Shown here: positions 34,012 through 47,000 of the stretch, one piece after another
How positions within the stretch are numbered: the stretch's first letter is position 1
How the letters are laid out: each line of letters starts with the position of its first letter
Assembly (NCBI RefSeq): GCF_963678635.1
Contig: NC_087062.1
Span: 93,411,845 to 93,475,844, forward strand
Source of the DNA: Symsagittifera roscoffensis
Taxonomy: Eukaryota > Xenacoelomorpha > Acoela > Convolutidae
Reading direction: 5' to 3'
Length of the DNA: 64,000 bases
The notes under the pieces: model-generated
Seen by the model: the letters and a program-made list of their open reading frames with translations, nothing else
The model's database searches: none
What the model was told of the DNA's origin: nothing
Made by a program: the position numbers and the translations under genes

Positions 34012-35156
34012 TCATGGTGAACTCCGAAGTTTAACCCAGATTCTGATTACTCGATGCTCTGCCACCGAGATGATTGACTGTATCCGGCTGCCTTGTGGCA
34101 CCATATCGAATGTCTGTCCGGAGATCACATCCAACTTCATGCTCAATCTGCTCGGTGCCTTCGTTTCTTCCACTTCAGATGCTTCAAAGGTATTGAGTTG
34201 ATCCTGAGTTTTCTCGTTCTCCGGTTTTAGTTTGACCTTTAAGTCAATTTTCCTTATCGCCACCTTCTGTTGAACTCTGTTCAGGGCATCTTTTACTGCC
34301 GCTTTGTGGTCAATCTTAAAGTTTTTAGCTGCGGTTTCGGGTTCTGTTCCACTCATTTCTTTTAGCATGGCTTGCATCTTCTTAGTAGACAGCTGCTGCT
34401 GTTTATCTTTCTTCCGTGCTTCCGCCTCGCTCATACTCTGCCTCTAGGTCCTTCATACTCTGCCTCTAGTTCCCCTAATAAGGTCCCTGACCCTAGACAA
34501 TCCTGATTGCATGTCCGAATTTGCCATTGTCATGAACTCTCTCGATTTTGTCCTCCTTCAATAGTTTTGTTTCTGATTCTGACCGAAGCAGATCGTTCCG
34601 AGCAGCCATTATCCGTGTTTGCGGAATTTTTGAATTCATGTGTCGAACTGCGCAAGCTCACTTGAGACCCAGAGTCATCAATTTCTCTCCTACTTTTGTC
34701 CTCTTCATTGGTGTGGGGTTCATCGCCAGTTCCCGTTCCTATCGTAAACGGAAAGAAGTTTCCCAACTTATTCTTTACCCGTTCCGAAAACAAAGAAGAC
34801 GTTGCCGCTTTCTCAGTCACCCCATGCATCATGGTATCGTTAGTAGGTGAGCCTCCCACTGACGGGTTATCAATCGAAATGTCGGACAGTTCCGACATTT
34901 CCTCTCGATCAAGAAACTAGGTTTAAATAGAGAAATTGTGACCTTATTCTACGAGAGTAGATTCAACCCTACATCCCCTTTTCCCTTTCCCTTCGGTTAC
35001 ACGTCCCGCTCGATTCTCATCCAGAGCGGAGTTCGAAAGGATCTCTAATTCCAACTTTGTCTTTTGTTCTTCTGAGGACTGTTGGTTCTTTTTTTTAACC
35101 ATTCCGCCTGAAACTTTCTGTCCTTTCTTGTTCCAATCCTTCTTGGTATTTTCCAC
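34012..35156 (-). pseudogene. Gag-like / pre-protease region, decayed
   Basis: Three minus-strand open frames lie just upstream of the protease. They are 34,944-35,156 (very basic), 34,530-34,898 (Ser/Asp-rich, with FSERVKNKLGNFFPF) and 34,012-34,434 (Lys/Glu-rich, helical, with MQAMLKEMSGTEPE). No zinc knuckle or SGNH block is visible, so the Gag assignment rests only on position. The 5' end of the element and its 5' LTR were not found; the element may be truncated. Confidence 0.4.
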
Positions 35157-35159
35157 AAA

Positions 35160-36857
35160 AGGATCATTAAATGATTTCCTTTGTTTCTGCGGTATGAATT
35201 TCCTAGAGCTATCACTTAGCTTAGGTATCCTCGATTTGCCTAGACTTAATCTTAACCTATTGCTTTTCTCAGCTCACTCACTTGATTCGCTTACTACAGT
35301 ATTTGTTTTCCGACAAAAGACTAAATCAAGAAACACAAAAATGTCCAAAAGATTAAACTAACAAGTGACCAATAATTAAGGTTATAACAGTACAGCGTAT
35401 TTCTATTTCATGCACAGCAAGGATTTTTTTTCAATTGATAAAATGCCAGTACAGTCTGATGATGTCAATATCTTTAAAAGTTAGTGCACTAACTATCCAA
35501 TCCAGAACAATAATGAACGAAAATAAATTAAAACTTTTTGAACCTGAAGAAGAAAGAATCAAAAATAATGTGTTGCAATTGGTCTGTCCCAATCAAATAT
35601 TTGAACTAGTTTCTTACGACAGATCATTCGCAGTTTAGTGTAGCCTTAGACAGACAAAACTTGAGTGCAGTGTTTTTCTCAAATGGGCGACTATTGCATA
35701 GTTCTGTGTTACCTATCTGCCCTCGGATTGCCCAATCTAGACCTATTTAACTTCTCAAGGTAATCCTTCTTCCAAAGCAAAAACAGTTTTGGATTCTAAT
35801 CCAAATGAATCAGTGTCGCATTTTGTTTTCGATTGGACCTAGAGTCGCAATTCTCCGGGCTTAGACCTTTTGTGGTTTTAATATGATCTTTTTAGTTTTT
35901 TATTCAAGAGCAAGTTATCAGTGGAGTCGCTGGTTTCCTGTCTATTTGTCCTAATATCTCAACACTATTCACAAAATGTCTTGTCTTCGTTTACATTTGT
36001 AAAAAAATTGTGAGACACCTCCGGATCGGTGTTCGGGGATTCTTCCGAATTGGCAAAAACAGGACCCCTCCGAATAGGCAAAATATGACCGTTCAGAGTT
36101 GTCAAAAGGGTAAACCGAGACCTTTCCGGATACAATATCCCTGACTAGTGTGCAGAACTAACTAAGAAGGGTTGGTTCTGGCTTCAGACCCCTCCCGATT
36201 GAAGCTAAGTTACTTTTTAAACAAAAAATTAAAAAATCTTAAAACTTAACAGGAAATTGTTATTAATGATTACGTAATTTATTAGGTAATTATAGTTGTT
36301 TGAATTTGAGTGGTCAAAAAATTTCAGAGCATTTCTAGACATGTTTCTCATTTTTTCAGGTCTTTGATCGTTTTGTAAATAATGTAAAAATAATTTCAAT
36401 CCTGATGATGCACAAAATGTGCGGAAACGTTTGGATTAACATTTTAAAATTCTTAAACAATTTCCCTTTATTGTGAGGGGACTTCATCAAGCCAATTCCC
36501 TATTACTTGATTGTTTTTTTTCTATTTTTCCTAACCCTTCCTTATAGTTGAGAACAACGTCAAAACCGTCGTACCTCTTGGTAGGGGTATAAGGGTTTTC
36601 CAAAAAAGTTTTTTTTTACAAACGGTGAAAGGTCAACTACCGTCAAAAAACGGTGGTTTTGATATAAACAATATAAAAAATTGTTTTACGCCTAATTTAA
36701 AAAAAATATATTTAGCTTGCGTTTAAGTCTTTTTAATTTCTGTTTAACGGTACCAAATCGATTTGGATCTGTTTTGTTATTCCAGAGTTATAAAGCAAAA
36801 CGTCTTATATGCCAATTCCAAAAATTTTCAAACTTATAGGTTTTTCTTTGATTTAAT
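35160..36857. other. No supported gene between the retroelement and the NR4A 3' flank
   Basis: AT-rich spacer. A plus-strand frame at 35,435-35,638 (MNENKLKLFEPEEERIKNN within it) is protein-like in composition and continues past several stops to about 36,010. It could be a decayed coding fragment or chance. Near 36,010-36,130 a 'ccgaat(t/a)ggcaaaa' motif occurs twice. Confidence 0.4.
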
Positions 36858-37460
36858 TGCTAATTTTATTAGAACTAAAATAGCTAAAAGCTGAAATGAA
36901 CAGACTCAAACCCAAAAAAGTATTGTAAAAATTCTGTAAAAAGAGCATCCAGGGACTGACATGTAGCAGTTTGAGCAAGGACACGCCATTTGCCTAGTGC
37001 AAGCAACATTGATTTTGTAATAATGCTTGAGTTAATTCCATCCATGGTAACTGCAAAATTGGTTCTTCAGACCAGATGGATGTTCAAAGTTAGCCCATGA
37101 AGGAAGGAAATTATTCAAGTTTTGAGATGATCCGCTTCGCCTCAGTGTTTACTTTTAGGCTAATGCTACTCACGCAAAAGTATTTTTCCTTCAATTGGTA
37201 ATTTTATTAGAAGAAGAAGTTTGCAAAACAGCTAAAAGCTGAAATGAAAGGACTCAAAGCCAAAAAAAGTAATCTAAAAGTTCTTTAAAAAGTGCAGTCC
37301 AGTGACTGTCATATAGCAGTTTGAGCAAGGACACGCCATTCGCCAAGTCAAGCAACATAGCTTAGGTAATAATTCTTGATTTAATTCCATGATGACTGCA
37401 ACAGCTGGTTCTTCAGACCAGATGGATGCTCAAAATTAGCTCATGAAGGAAGTAAATTAG
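36858..37460. repeat. Two-copy tandem repeat, about 340 bp period
   Basis: The segments from about 36,858 and about 37,198 are clearly similar. Both contain 'agctaaaagctgaaatga', 'agcagtttgagcaagg' and 'cttcagaccagatggatg'. They lie 0.4-1 kb downstream of the NR4A stop codon and may be in its 3' UTR. Both contain AATAAA-type sequence on the minus strand ('attttatta', near 36,862 and 37,203). Confidence 0.8.
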
Positions 37461-37839
37461 CTAATCTGGCCGTACCATACCAAAAAATTTGAAATTTTGG
37501 ATAATCTAGTCCAACGTAACGTAAATAACTTGCTCCTCTGTAAGTTTGAATTGTTGTTCGTGTCAGAAAATTTTTTAATCAAAACAATTTCACAGTAAAT
37601 CATTACATTTCTGATCTCATTGTTTTGAAATGCAGATCGAACTTCCAAAAGCTTTCTGATGAAAGTGTATGACAAGAATTGAATTCGTGATTTACCGAAA
37701 TAGAAATTTAAATATTACTCTGGCGAAGGATGTGTAAGTTACAATTAACAGCAATGGCGAAATGATATTAATATTAAACATTTACTGTGAAAAGAAAATA
37801 AATTAAAGAGCACCAAACTTTGTCGGTCGCTTTGGTTCT

Positions 37840-38015
37840 TTAAAGCAGTCGTTGTTTAAGCTTTTCTTTCGCATCTTTCAGTTTTGGAATCACTAAGAGT
37901 ACTTTCGCAAATTTGTTGGTTTGCTCTTCTTCGAATTTTAGTATTTTCTTTAACCCTTGGACAACTTTTAATTGAAGTGTCTTGACGAGTTCAATGTTTT
38001 GTATTTCCAGCTCAT
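37840..38015 (-). CDS. NR4A last exon: ligand-binding domain end, early stop
   Basis: After acceptor TTTCAG the exon encodes [20 protein letters not shown] and then [15 protein letters not shown] and [19 protein letters not shown], followed by TAA. This fits helices 9 to about 10/11. Known NR4A proteins continue roughly 25 residues further, through helix 12 (AF-2), which is absent here. No plausible donor lies before the stop. Confidence 0.8.
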
Positions 38016-41000
38016 CTGAAACAACCAATTTCTCGTGTCGTTATTCAATTATGTAAAGAGGAAAATTAAGTAATGACTAATATTTTAATCTTAAAAAACA
38101 TAAATTAGGCCTTGTAGCGTGCATGTTTCTAATTCTCGACTATAGTTAAATTTCTTTCTCTTTAATATTATTTTTTGTCTAACGGCTATATCATAAAAAC
38201 AATCTTACCGTAAAAGAGCGAGTATGCCGCAAGGCAACTGAAAACTTCGGGGGATATGTTGAGGGGTTTGAGAGACATCCAAATTGATTGAACAGCGTCA
38301 GCCCATTCTGGCCAGCTCTGCTGCACCTCTTCCTCTGTCATCGACGCCCCATTTGGTAGTTTAAACCTTTTCAGATCGTGACTAAAAATGCAGCAAAGTT
38401 TATTCAAAAGTTTCCAGGCCACAAATATTCGGCTTTTTTCATCCCCACTTGCGAATCAAAAGTTATAACCACAAAAATTGCATGTGGGGGGAAATGGTAA
38501 AATGCCAAAAAGTTTACTTCACCTTGTCCAATTTTTATAAAAATTGGTATGCAGACTAATTAGGTCGTTTCAATTGTTTTTGGGCATCATACGTGACCTT
38601 TTCACTCAATGCGCCATAGAACTGATGCTCACGGAGGCACAGATAATGTGCACTACCTTTTAAAAAATCTATATCAAATTTATTGCCTGTTGGGATTTTA
38701 CCTGTTGGCTAGGTGATATGCTGTGTAGAGACTGACAACTTCAACCCAGGATGCCTCAATTAGTTTCTGCTGGTCCATGCTTGATAATGTTTTAAAATCT
38801 TCTATTTTGTTGGCATATTTGATCATAATGTCCTTGCACTCTGCCCAGATGTGACGAGGACTGCTCTGGCTTGCCTGCTGGTCCAAATGTAGCGCATTGC
38901 TGGCTAGAGATGTCGTTGCGGAGGATGCGGATTCGTCGGCATCTTCTAGTTTGAATGACTTAAAACCGGAGTCCTCGAATTTGTTGGCGCTAAGATTTAA
39001 TTGGTCGTCCTGAAAATAAATCACCTCAGCATCTTTTATTATTGATTTTAGGTTATATATTTATTTTCGAAAAAAGCTGTTAATTCTAATAGTTCATGTC
39101 ATGCGAGAATGGAAATTCACTTACACCATTAGACACCTTTGAATGGAATGTATCTTCTAAAATCGCATCTGGATCTGATTCACTACTTTTTACTCTTGTG
39201 ATTAGCAACGGTATTGCAACCAGCTATGTAACTTCTTTTCCCGCGCACAATTTGTTAGTTAAAATAATTTATCAGTTTATTTTATTAGCATATCAAGTTT
39301 GAGCTGCTAATTTTGCCCGTTTGGCGCAGTACTTGAAGATTTTTATTGGATTTTTTTCTGACTATGGTTAATCTGATTATTTTTTGTTGGTTATTTTGTC
39401 AAAGCATGGGTTTTTCTTCTGATTTTATCAGTTTTCATTTTCATTAGCCTGCGATTAGCAACTTTATCAAGTCTGAAGATAGACTTGTTTCCAGGTTAGC
39501 AACTTGTCCAACATATTCACTGAAGCATTACTTAAATTCTCTCTTCAGCACTGTTTTTATCAGTCAACAGACATATTTTGAGCCTTTTTTGATTTTAAAT
39601 AGCCTTTTCATTCGAAATCAATTTTTTTGTTGATGCAAGTTTGCGAACTTCAATTGTATATAATTTTTAGATTTACGAGATCAAGTGTCTTGTAATCGGG
39701 AACTATACAATTGTTCCCGTAACCAATTTTTCGTACAATTTTTCACCTTTTATTAGTTTTCTCTTTACCCTTGCGTTAAGCAAGGGTATTGCATGCGTGT
39801 ACTAGACTTTTTGCCTTAAATAACCTTTAGCCTGGAGATAACGCAAAAGACTGGGACTGCACCAGAACATGTTTTTCTTTCCAAACGGAAAATTTCTAGT
39901 TTGAAATAACATTTTCGACCAATTATTTGTCTTCTTACCTTTTTTCGGCTTAGTAGCCACATCTTGGAAGCGTTTTTTTTTTGCTGTAGGCCTTCATTTA
40001 TGTAGTAATCAGGTGTAGTCCGTTTCCGGTTTAGTTTTTTTCGAAATTATTTTGTTTACACAGCAAAGCTTGTGTTATAGTATGAACTGTCTTTTTTCCG
40101 GACTGTAATGGATATTTAATCCGTCCTAGAAATCGTTCCAAATTGGCTGAAGGAAGCTTATTTGCCATAATTAATTTTTACTAGGAGCGAAATTTATCAC
40201 TTTTTACTTTGTCTGGCGTGTGGGTGGGGGGGGGGGCAATAATTTTCGTGAAAAATCTCAAATTAAAAAAGATATATATATTTTTTATTACATTTAGCTT
40301 TTTTTTATTTTATTACTGCTCCATATACCTTAAAAGGCAGTTGGGAAATTCAGGGCTTCGCCCTGATACGAGTAGTTTTGTATTACAAATAGCATTTAAG
40401 CTTCAAGGTATCATGGATCTGTAGTGTAGAGGTAGGGAAGGAGACCGCCAACAAAAAAGGAGGGCTCGAACCTGAGCAGGGTCGGATGCTTTAATGAACT
40501 TTTTCGTATACCAACTAAAATGCGCCCGCTCTAAAAATTGAGGCATATGTAATTGCTAAATTTGTTTCTTTTTCTAATTGACTGGTACTGATAATGCGTC
40601 ATAATTGGCTTGCGTCACTTAAGAAATTTCGTAGACTCAGACTTTTACTCATTAATTGTTCCCAGTAGCGTTATCGGTCATATTTTTGCTTGTGTAAGCG
40701 GAGTGCAATTTCGCCTTTGTGTGAAAAATATTGATGTTTATTTTGGATTCGTGGTTTTCTGCCTAGTTTCCGTCGGCTCATTTCCCGCTTTTTTAAAAAA
40801 TGATTTTCGATTCATTTGGTACTGTTTTTTTTTCGGCTTTTTAAAAATGAAGTATGGAATTTATTAACAATAATGAACGTAGTCAGTACTCTTATATAGG
40901 TCTTGCTGATTTTTTTTTTGTTTTTAAAAAGTCTTAAAATTTATTCACGCTCTATTTTGATTTTTCGCGGTTTGACTTATGATTTCTTTTTAAGTTCAGT

Positions 41001-44000
41001 GAATTTCTATCCAATAAAGGAAAGCAAACTCTACTATCGAACAGCAAAATTTTAAAGGTCACGAAAAACTTGATTGACTTCTGATTTCGAAAATGGATTT
41101 AAATTATCAGATTTCCCAGGGTTGATTTTAACATGGTGTTAAAATCAAAGTAGGTTGATTTTAACATGGTGTACATCATGAATTGTTCTACAAATTCAAA
41201 GAGGCCATCTATTTTGTTCTTCGAAATTCAAGAGTTGGAGATTTAAAAAAAAACAAGTCAGTTTTTTTTCAGTTTCCTTGCGTTCATTACTATTTTCCAA
41301 CTGTCAGTTTTTGGTTTTGAATTTTTTTTACTCTTGTTCAGCATTTGTAACTTGTCATTTTTTCTAAGTCTGATTATCATCAATTTTTTTTATAAATATT
41401 TTCTGAGTAATTGGTTTCGGCTTAAGTTTTATGGCATAATGAAATTGTAATGCGTTGTTTCGAAATTATATTCCAGTTTTTTTTTTCGAGTAAATGGTTT
41501 CGGCTTATGTTTATTGGCATAATGAAATTGTATTGCGTTGATAAAATTGTATCCCTGCTCTACAAAACCAAGTTTAATTATACTTGCGAGTGCAAGGGTC
41601 TTGAAATCGGGAACAAGACTTTTTCAAGAAACTACTTCTCTAATATGTTAACTTTTGTTCAACTTGCTTTTTTATTGAACCTTCACAACCTCCTGTTTCC
41701 TTCCTATTTGGCCTAGAATTAACGCGGTCGTATGTACATTAAGGTCTGGGGTTCGATTTTCGGCCGAACTTTTTTTTTCAGTATGTATGCAATAGAAAAA
41801 ACATTTCGCTAAAAATTGAATTGTTCTGCTAAATTTTTCTCAGCTTTTCTCATCACACATCTTGTTTGTCCTGTAAGCAACTTTCATCACATGTGTAAAT
41901 GTTGTTTTTGTAGGTTCAGGGAGTTGAAATTCGAATTTATCTGTTCAAAGATAGTCTGTTCAATAGGTGTCTGTTAAAGATTGTCGGATTAGTTGCCACA
42001 TCCCTGATTTGTCTGTTTTTGTGCTCTAGGCAACTTTCTTGTTGCTGAAAGGGCAAGTGTTGCTCATTCTAGCCTCAGGTGGGACTTAAAACTGAAAAGA
42101 TTTTTTATGAAATCTTATTTTTTTTCTGCTCAACGTGTGTCTACTCAAAGATTGTCGGCTTTTTTTACTCTCGTAAGTTTTGTTCCGTTGCTAAATTAAT
42201 ACTCAAATTTCTGGGATTTTATTCGAATGAAATTCATTTGTATCGAGACATAAAAAAATTAAATTTTTGGTAGAACTAGTTTTTTCAATGTTTTCCATTT
42301 TTTCGACTTTAATTTTTTATGTTTGTTTAATCACAAGTGGTGCGAAGCTCCGCTTCACCTCTGTCTTTATTTTCTTCAAAGAATTTTTTTAAATGTTTTA
42401 TTGGAACTTAACAACTTCCAGGTTCCTTCCCGCTTGACCTAGATGTAACGCCGTCGCCTTTTCACACTAAGCTCTGGGGTTGGAGTCTCGGCCCGGCCTT
42501 GTTTTTTTTCAGTTTGTGCAATAGAAAATTTTTCAGTAAAAATTAAATTGTCGGATTTTCGTTTGTCTGCTCATGTTTTATCGGCTAAGTGGCCACACCG
42601 AGGACACTGCTTGTGCTCTAAGCAACTTTCATTGTAGTTGCAAGTGTTAGTGTTATGTAGGTTTTTAAAATAAAATCGACTCAATAGGTTTTTTCATCGA
42701 CTCAATTTGTGACTGCCTAAAGGTTGTGGGCTTTTCTCATCTCTTTAAGTTTTGTCCGTTGCCAATTTAATGTTCAAATGAATGGCATGTTTGCCCAGAA
42801 TGTATTCCTCTCGAGACTTGCGAAAAGACCTAAGTTTTCGAAAAAAAAATTTTCCGAGTGAGTTGCTTTCGTTTTATTTTCTGCCGGCTAGCTCGTCATG
42901 CTATGTTTCGGATGTATCCCAAATGGTCAAACCTCTGTGTCGCCTCTGGTATATCAACGTTATTTACGCTTGAGATAAGCAAGCGTTATCAGACTGGAAT
43001 TAAGACTTTTTTCGGGTTGACAACTAGTCTTCTTATGTTTTGTCGGCTTATTTGCGACATCTTAGAATTTTTTGCTCTAAACAGTTTTCATAGTAGAAGT
43101 TTTTATGTTTTCATTTACTCCTGCAATTTGCAATTCTATTTGCCTTGACTTCGTTTGTTTTTAATCTTTTTCGCTTTAAATTTTTTTCGGCCTAAATGAT
43201 TTTGCCTTATCAGTTATCGGCTTTCTAACTTCATTTTGGGTCATTCGAAGGAATTTGTATGTTTTCTTCCAAATCGGACAAATTAAAACCCTCAGAATAG
43301 AATTTAGATTTCAAAGTTTTTCATGGCAACAATTTTTTTTGTTCGCTGAAAAATATTTTTGAATTTCATTAAGCGCCGTCAAATGCGTTTATAGACGTGT
43401 TTTCCGCAATTAGAGTAGCATTCCAGGCAAAATTCTGAATTTTCTTCGTTGAAGTTTCTGCGAAAAGTTTTCCGATTTCTTTGGACTCCTCTTTATTTTC
43501 CTGTCTGCTAGCTTGCAATGTTCTTTTGTGGTATCGCAAGTGATGCGAAGCTCCGCTTCGCCTCTGTTTACTAATTTGTAAATTTTTTAGCAGTGATGTA
43601 TGTTTCTTCCTTACGCTTGCAATTAGCAATTTAAGCAAATCGGAATATAGTTTTATCGGGTTAGCGACTTGCTTGACAGAATCACTTGGTATCTTGGCTC
43701 ATACTGAAATCGATTTTCGAAGCGTACCCGGCACACTTAGTTTGTAGTTAACGAATACGCCTGGGACAGCCAATCTGAGCAGGACCTGTTTTTTTTTTCA
43801 AACTGGGAATATTCTTTTTGAAAAGATTGTTGGCTCATTAAGTGTCTGCTTATGTTTTGTCGGCTTAGCTGCCACATCTTCGAATTTTTTTGTTTTAAAC
43901 ACTTTTTATAGTAGTAGTTTTTATGTTTTCATTTACTCCTGCATTTGTACTTCTATTTGCTTTGACTTTTTAATTTTTTTTACCCAAAATTTTTTTGGCC

Positions 44001-47000
44001 TAAATGATTTCGGCTGATATTTTATCGGCTCGCTAACCTAATTTTGGGTCGTTCGAGGGAACCATAATTTTTATTCTTTCCTACGGATCGCGCAAAACGT
44101 TGAAAATCTGTGAATAAAATTTATAGTTAAAAGTTTTCCATGACAACAATTTAATTTTTGCTCAATAATTGTTTGTGAATATTCATTGAACGCTATCAAG
44201 TGTGTTTCTGGATGTTTTCTACAAATAAAACATCATTCTATACAATGTTTTGAAGGTTTTTAATTGTGGTTTTTCCGATTTTTTTCCCGTATTCTTTGGC
44301 CTTAGTGGTTAGCTTTTATTTCCTGTCTGCTAGCGTGCAATGCTATTTTTGTGGTAGCGCTTCGCCTCTGTGTCTTCACCCTTGAGGTAAGTAAGGGTAT
44401 TGCTATGGGTACCAGACTTTTTCCCGTCAACAATTTTTTTGACAGGACTCACTTCTGAACTCCCTCACCTCTTTGTCTTCTTTGCAAATCCTACTCCTCT
44501 TGATTGCAAATATTAAACATGGTTGAGTTTGTTATTTTAAATATCCGTCCTTTTCAAAATTTGCTTTTTATGTTGGTTGTGATTTCTCAACTCGATTTGT
44601 TGAAGTTATGTTTTTTTTTGTGTCTTTCTTTTCGGCTTAATAGGGTTCTGCCTATTCTATATCGGCTTAGTGGCCTAATTTTGATTAGTTTCAAGGGAAA
44701 CATAATTTTTATGATGACCTCTCGATCGCTCAAAATGCTGAAAATCTTAATAGAAGTTATAGTTCAAGTTTTTCATGACAAGTTTTCTCGGCTTTTTGTT
44801 TTTAATACGAGTTTAAAAGTTTCGACTTATTTTATATCGATTTAATGGCCGCATATTGCGCCTCCCATTGGGCGAATAAGATTTGTGTGTGCGTGTCTGT
44901 GTGTGTGCGTGTCTGTGTGTGTGTGTGTAATTTTTTTTTTTCGGCTTGGTAGGTTTCCGCATATTGTACATCGGCTTTTGTTTTTTTTTCGACTTGATAG
45001 GTTCCCGCAGGTTTCGAATTGGCTTAGTCGCCTTATTTTGCGTTGTTTCACGAGCTGTGGATGTGTTTTGAGGGTGAGGTTGGCTTAAAACTTTTTTATT
45101 AATCTTAATTTTCGGCCTTTTCGGCTTTTGTTTATTTTCTTTTCTTAGGCTTAGTAAGTTTCGGCCAATGTTATATCGACATAGTGGCCGCATATTGTTT
45201 CATATGACGCCTGAACACGGTTTGTGTGTGTGTGTATGTGTCTGTGTGTGTGTTTGTTTGTTTGAGGTTGTGGAGGACTTGATAATTTCGAAAAAAAACG
45301 GACTTAAGGGATTCTGCTGAGGTGTTTCTGGCTTTGTTACCGCTTGATAACTTTTCTTTCGATTCTAGTTTCACATTTTATTGTCTTGGCTCTTTTTTTG
45401 TTTCAATTAGACTTATCGATAGATCTAGTTTCTTCTAATTTTTTGTTTTTTTTACTTGAAAAAAATTAGGTTGAAATTGAATGGTCGGACTTTCATTTGT
45501 CCGCTCAGCTTTTGCCAGCTAAGATGCCACATCACGAAATTTGTTTGAGCTGCTAGCAAATTTCATTTCAACTGCAATTGTTGATCATTCTGGAATCAGG
45601 GGAAAATTTGCAAGATTAAATTTTTTTTTCGGCTCAACTGGTGTCTGCTCAAAGATTGTCAGCTTAGTCTCTACATTACTGATTTTTTATGTGCTGTAAG
45701 CAACTTTCATTTTAGTTGCAAGTGCAAGTGATTTCTTGTATCAACTTGTGTCTGCTCAAAGATTGTCGACTTTGTTGACCTTTTGTAAGCTTTTTTTTCC
45801 GTTGCTAATTTGATATTCAAATTTCCAGGATTTTTGCTTGGAATGAAATTTTTATCAAGATTTATCGAGAATTTTAAAGCTTTGGTAGACATTATTTACA
45901 ATAATTATTTAAATTTTTGTTCGATTTACGTTTTTTTTATGTTTTGTTGCATCGCAAGTGGTGCGGAGCTCCGCTTCGACTGTTTTTTTTTTCATTTTTT
46001 CCAGCTTAAATAGCTTCTGCTTAGTCGTCGAAATTTACGTCGTTTGAAGGTAAAAACGAGTTTTTTTATGTATATATGATTCTGGAGGACTTCAAGTCTG
46101 AATTTTATTAGCTCCAATTTTTTATGATTAGTTTTGTTTTGTTTTCAGCTCAGCGGGCTTCTACACAAGTATTGTCGATTTAGTTACTGCTTGGTGAAAA
46201 TGCCTCATTGCTAATTAAGCGCTGGCGATTGGTTCTCGATGTGTTTTCAAATTGAATTTCAGCTAAGACAAATAATAAAAAAATATCGGTGATATAGCCT
46301 TTTTGACTTTTTTCATTTTTTTTTGATTTTGTGTTTTTTTTAAATCTCATTGCCCTTGCGATCAGCAAGAGTATTGCAATCGTGTACTAGACTTTTTCCC
46401 GTCAACAAATTTGTTCACCGGCTCATCTCCTGGATCCCGAATTAATTTATGGGGCGTTTCAGTTGCAGCAAACATTCTTTGAGCATGCTAGCCGTTTAAG
46501 TATCGGGACTACTCGGAATTTGCTTTTTATATTGGTTAAAAATTTCACTGATTCGGTTTGTTTAAATTTATTTTTTTTCTTCAATTTTTTGTTGTGTTAC
46601 TAGGCTTAACTTTTTGTTGTCTTATAGCCTCTAATTGCATAGTTTGATGAGCGAAAAAATGTTTTGATGTGCGTGTTTGTGTTCTGAGGGGAAGAGGGAC
46701 TTTTTATATTACTAGTTTTGCATTCTTGAAGAGTATCTGCACTTAGTTACAGCTTTGTAAGTATTTTTCCGATAATAGTTTTGCATTCTTTTGTCTGGGT
46801 ATGTTTTTTTTCCACAGCTCTCTCTGATCATTTTAATAGATTTAGTAAAAGCTGCGAAGTGCGTGTTTATTTGTGGACAAACATACCATGAGACTGGAAT
46901 CGAAGCTAGAAGATTGACCCATAGACTCGAAAGCAGATACGAGCATGGTGACGAAGTTCTGCAGTGCTGGTTCCATCGTTGACTGACTTGCAGAAGCCGA

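Larger units (their letters stand above)
39010..46886. other. Expanded NR4A intron (7.9 kb) filled with dispersed repeats
   Basis: Between the hinge exon and the LBD exon. It has no credible coding frame. It is made of divergent copies of a few motifs. These are a GC palindrome around 'gcgaagctccgcttcgc', a hairpin-bearing 'acccttg...caagggt' block, and many variants of 'tcggcttagtggcc'. All other recognised introns of this gene are 117-320 bp. Confidence 0.8.

Noticed and set aside
44813-45193. 126-codon minus-strand frame with His-Thr repeats
   Set aside because: It is produced by the (GT)n microsatellites and their AT-rich flanks. There is no domain or splice context.
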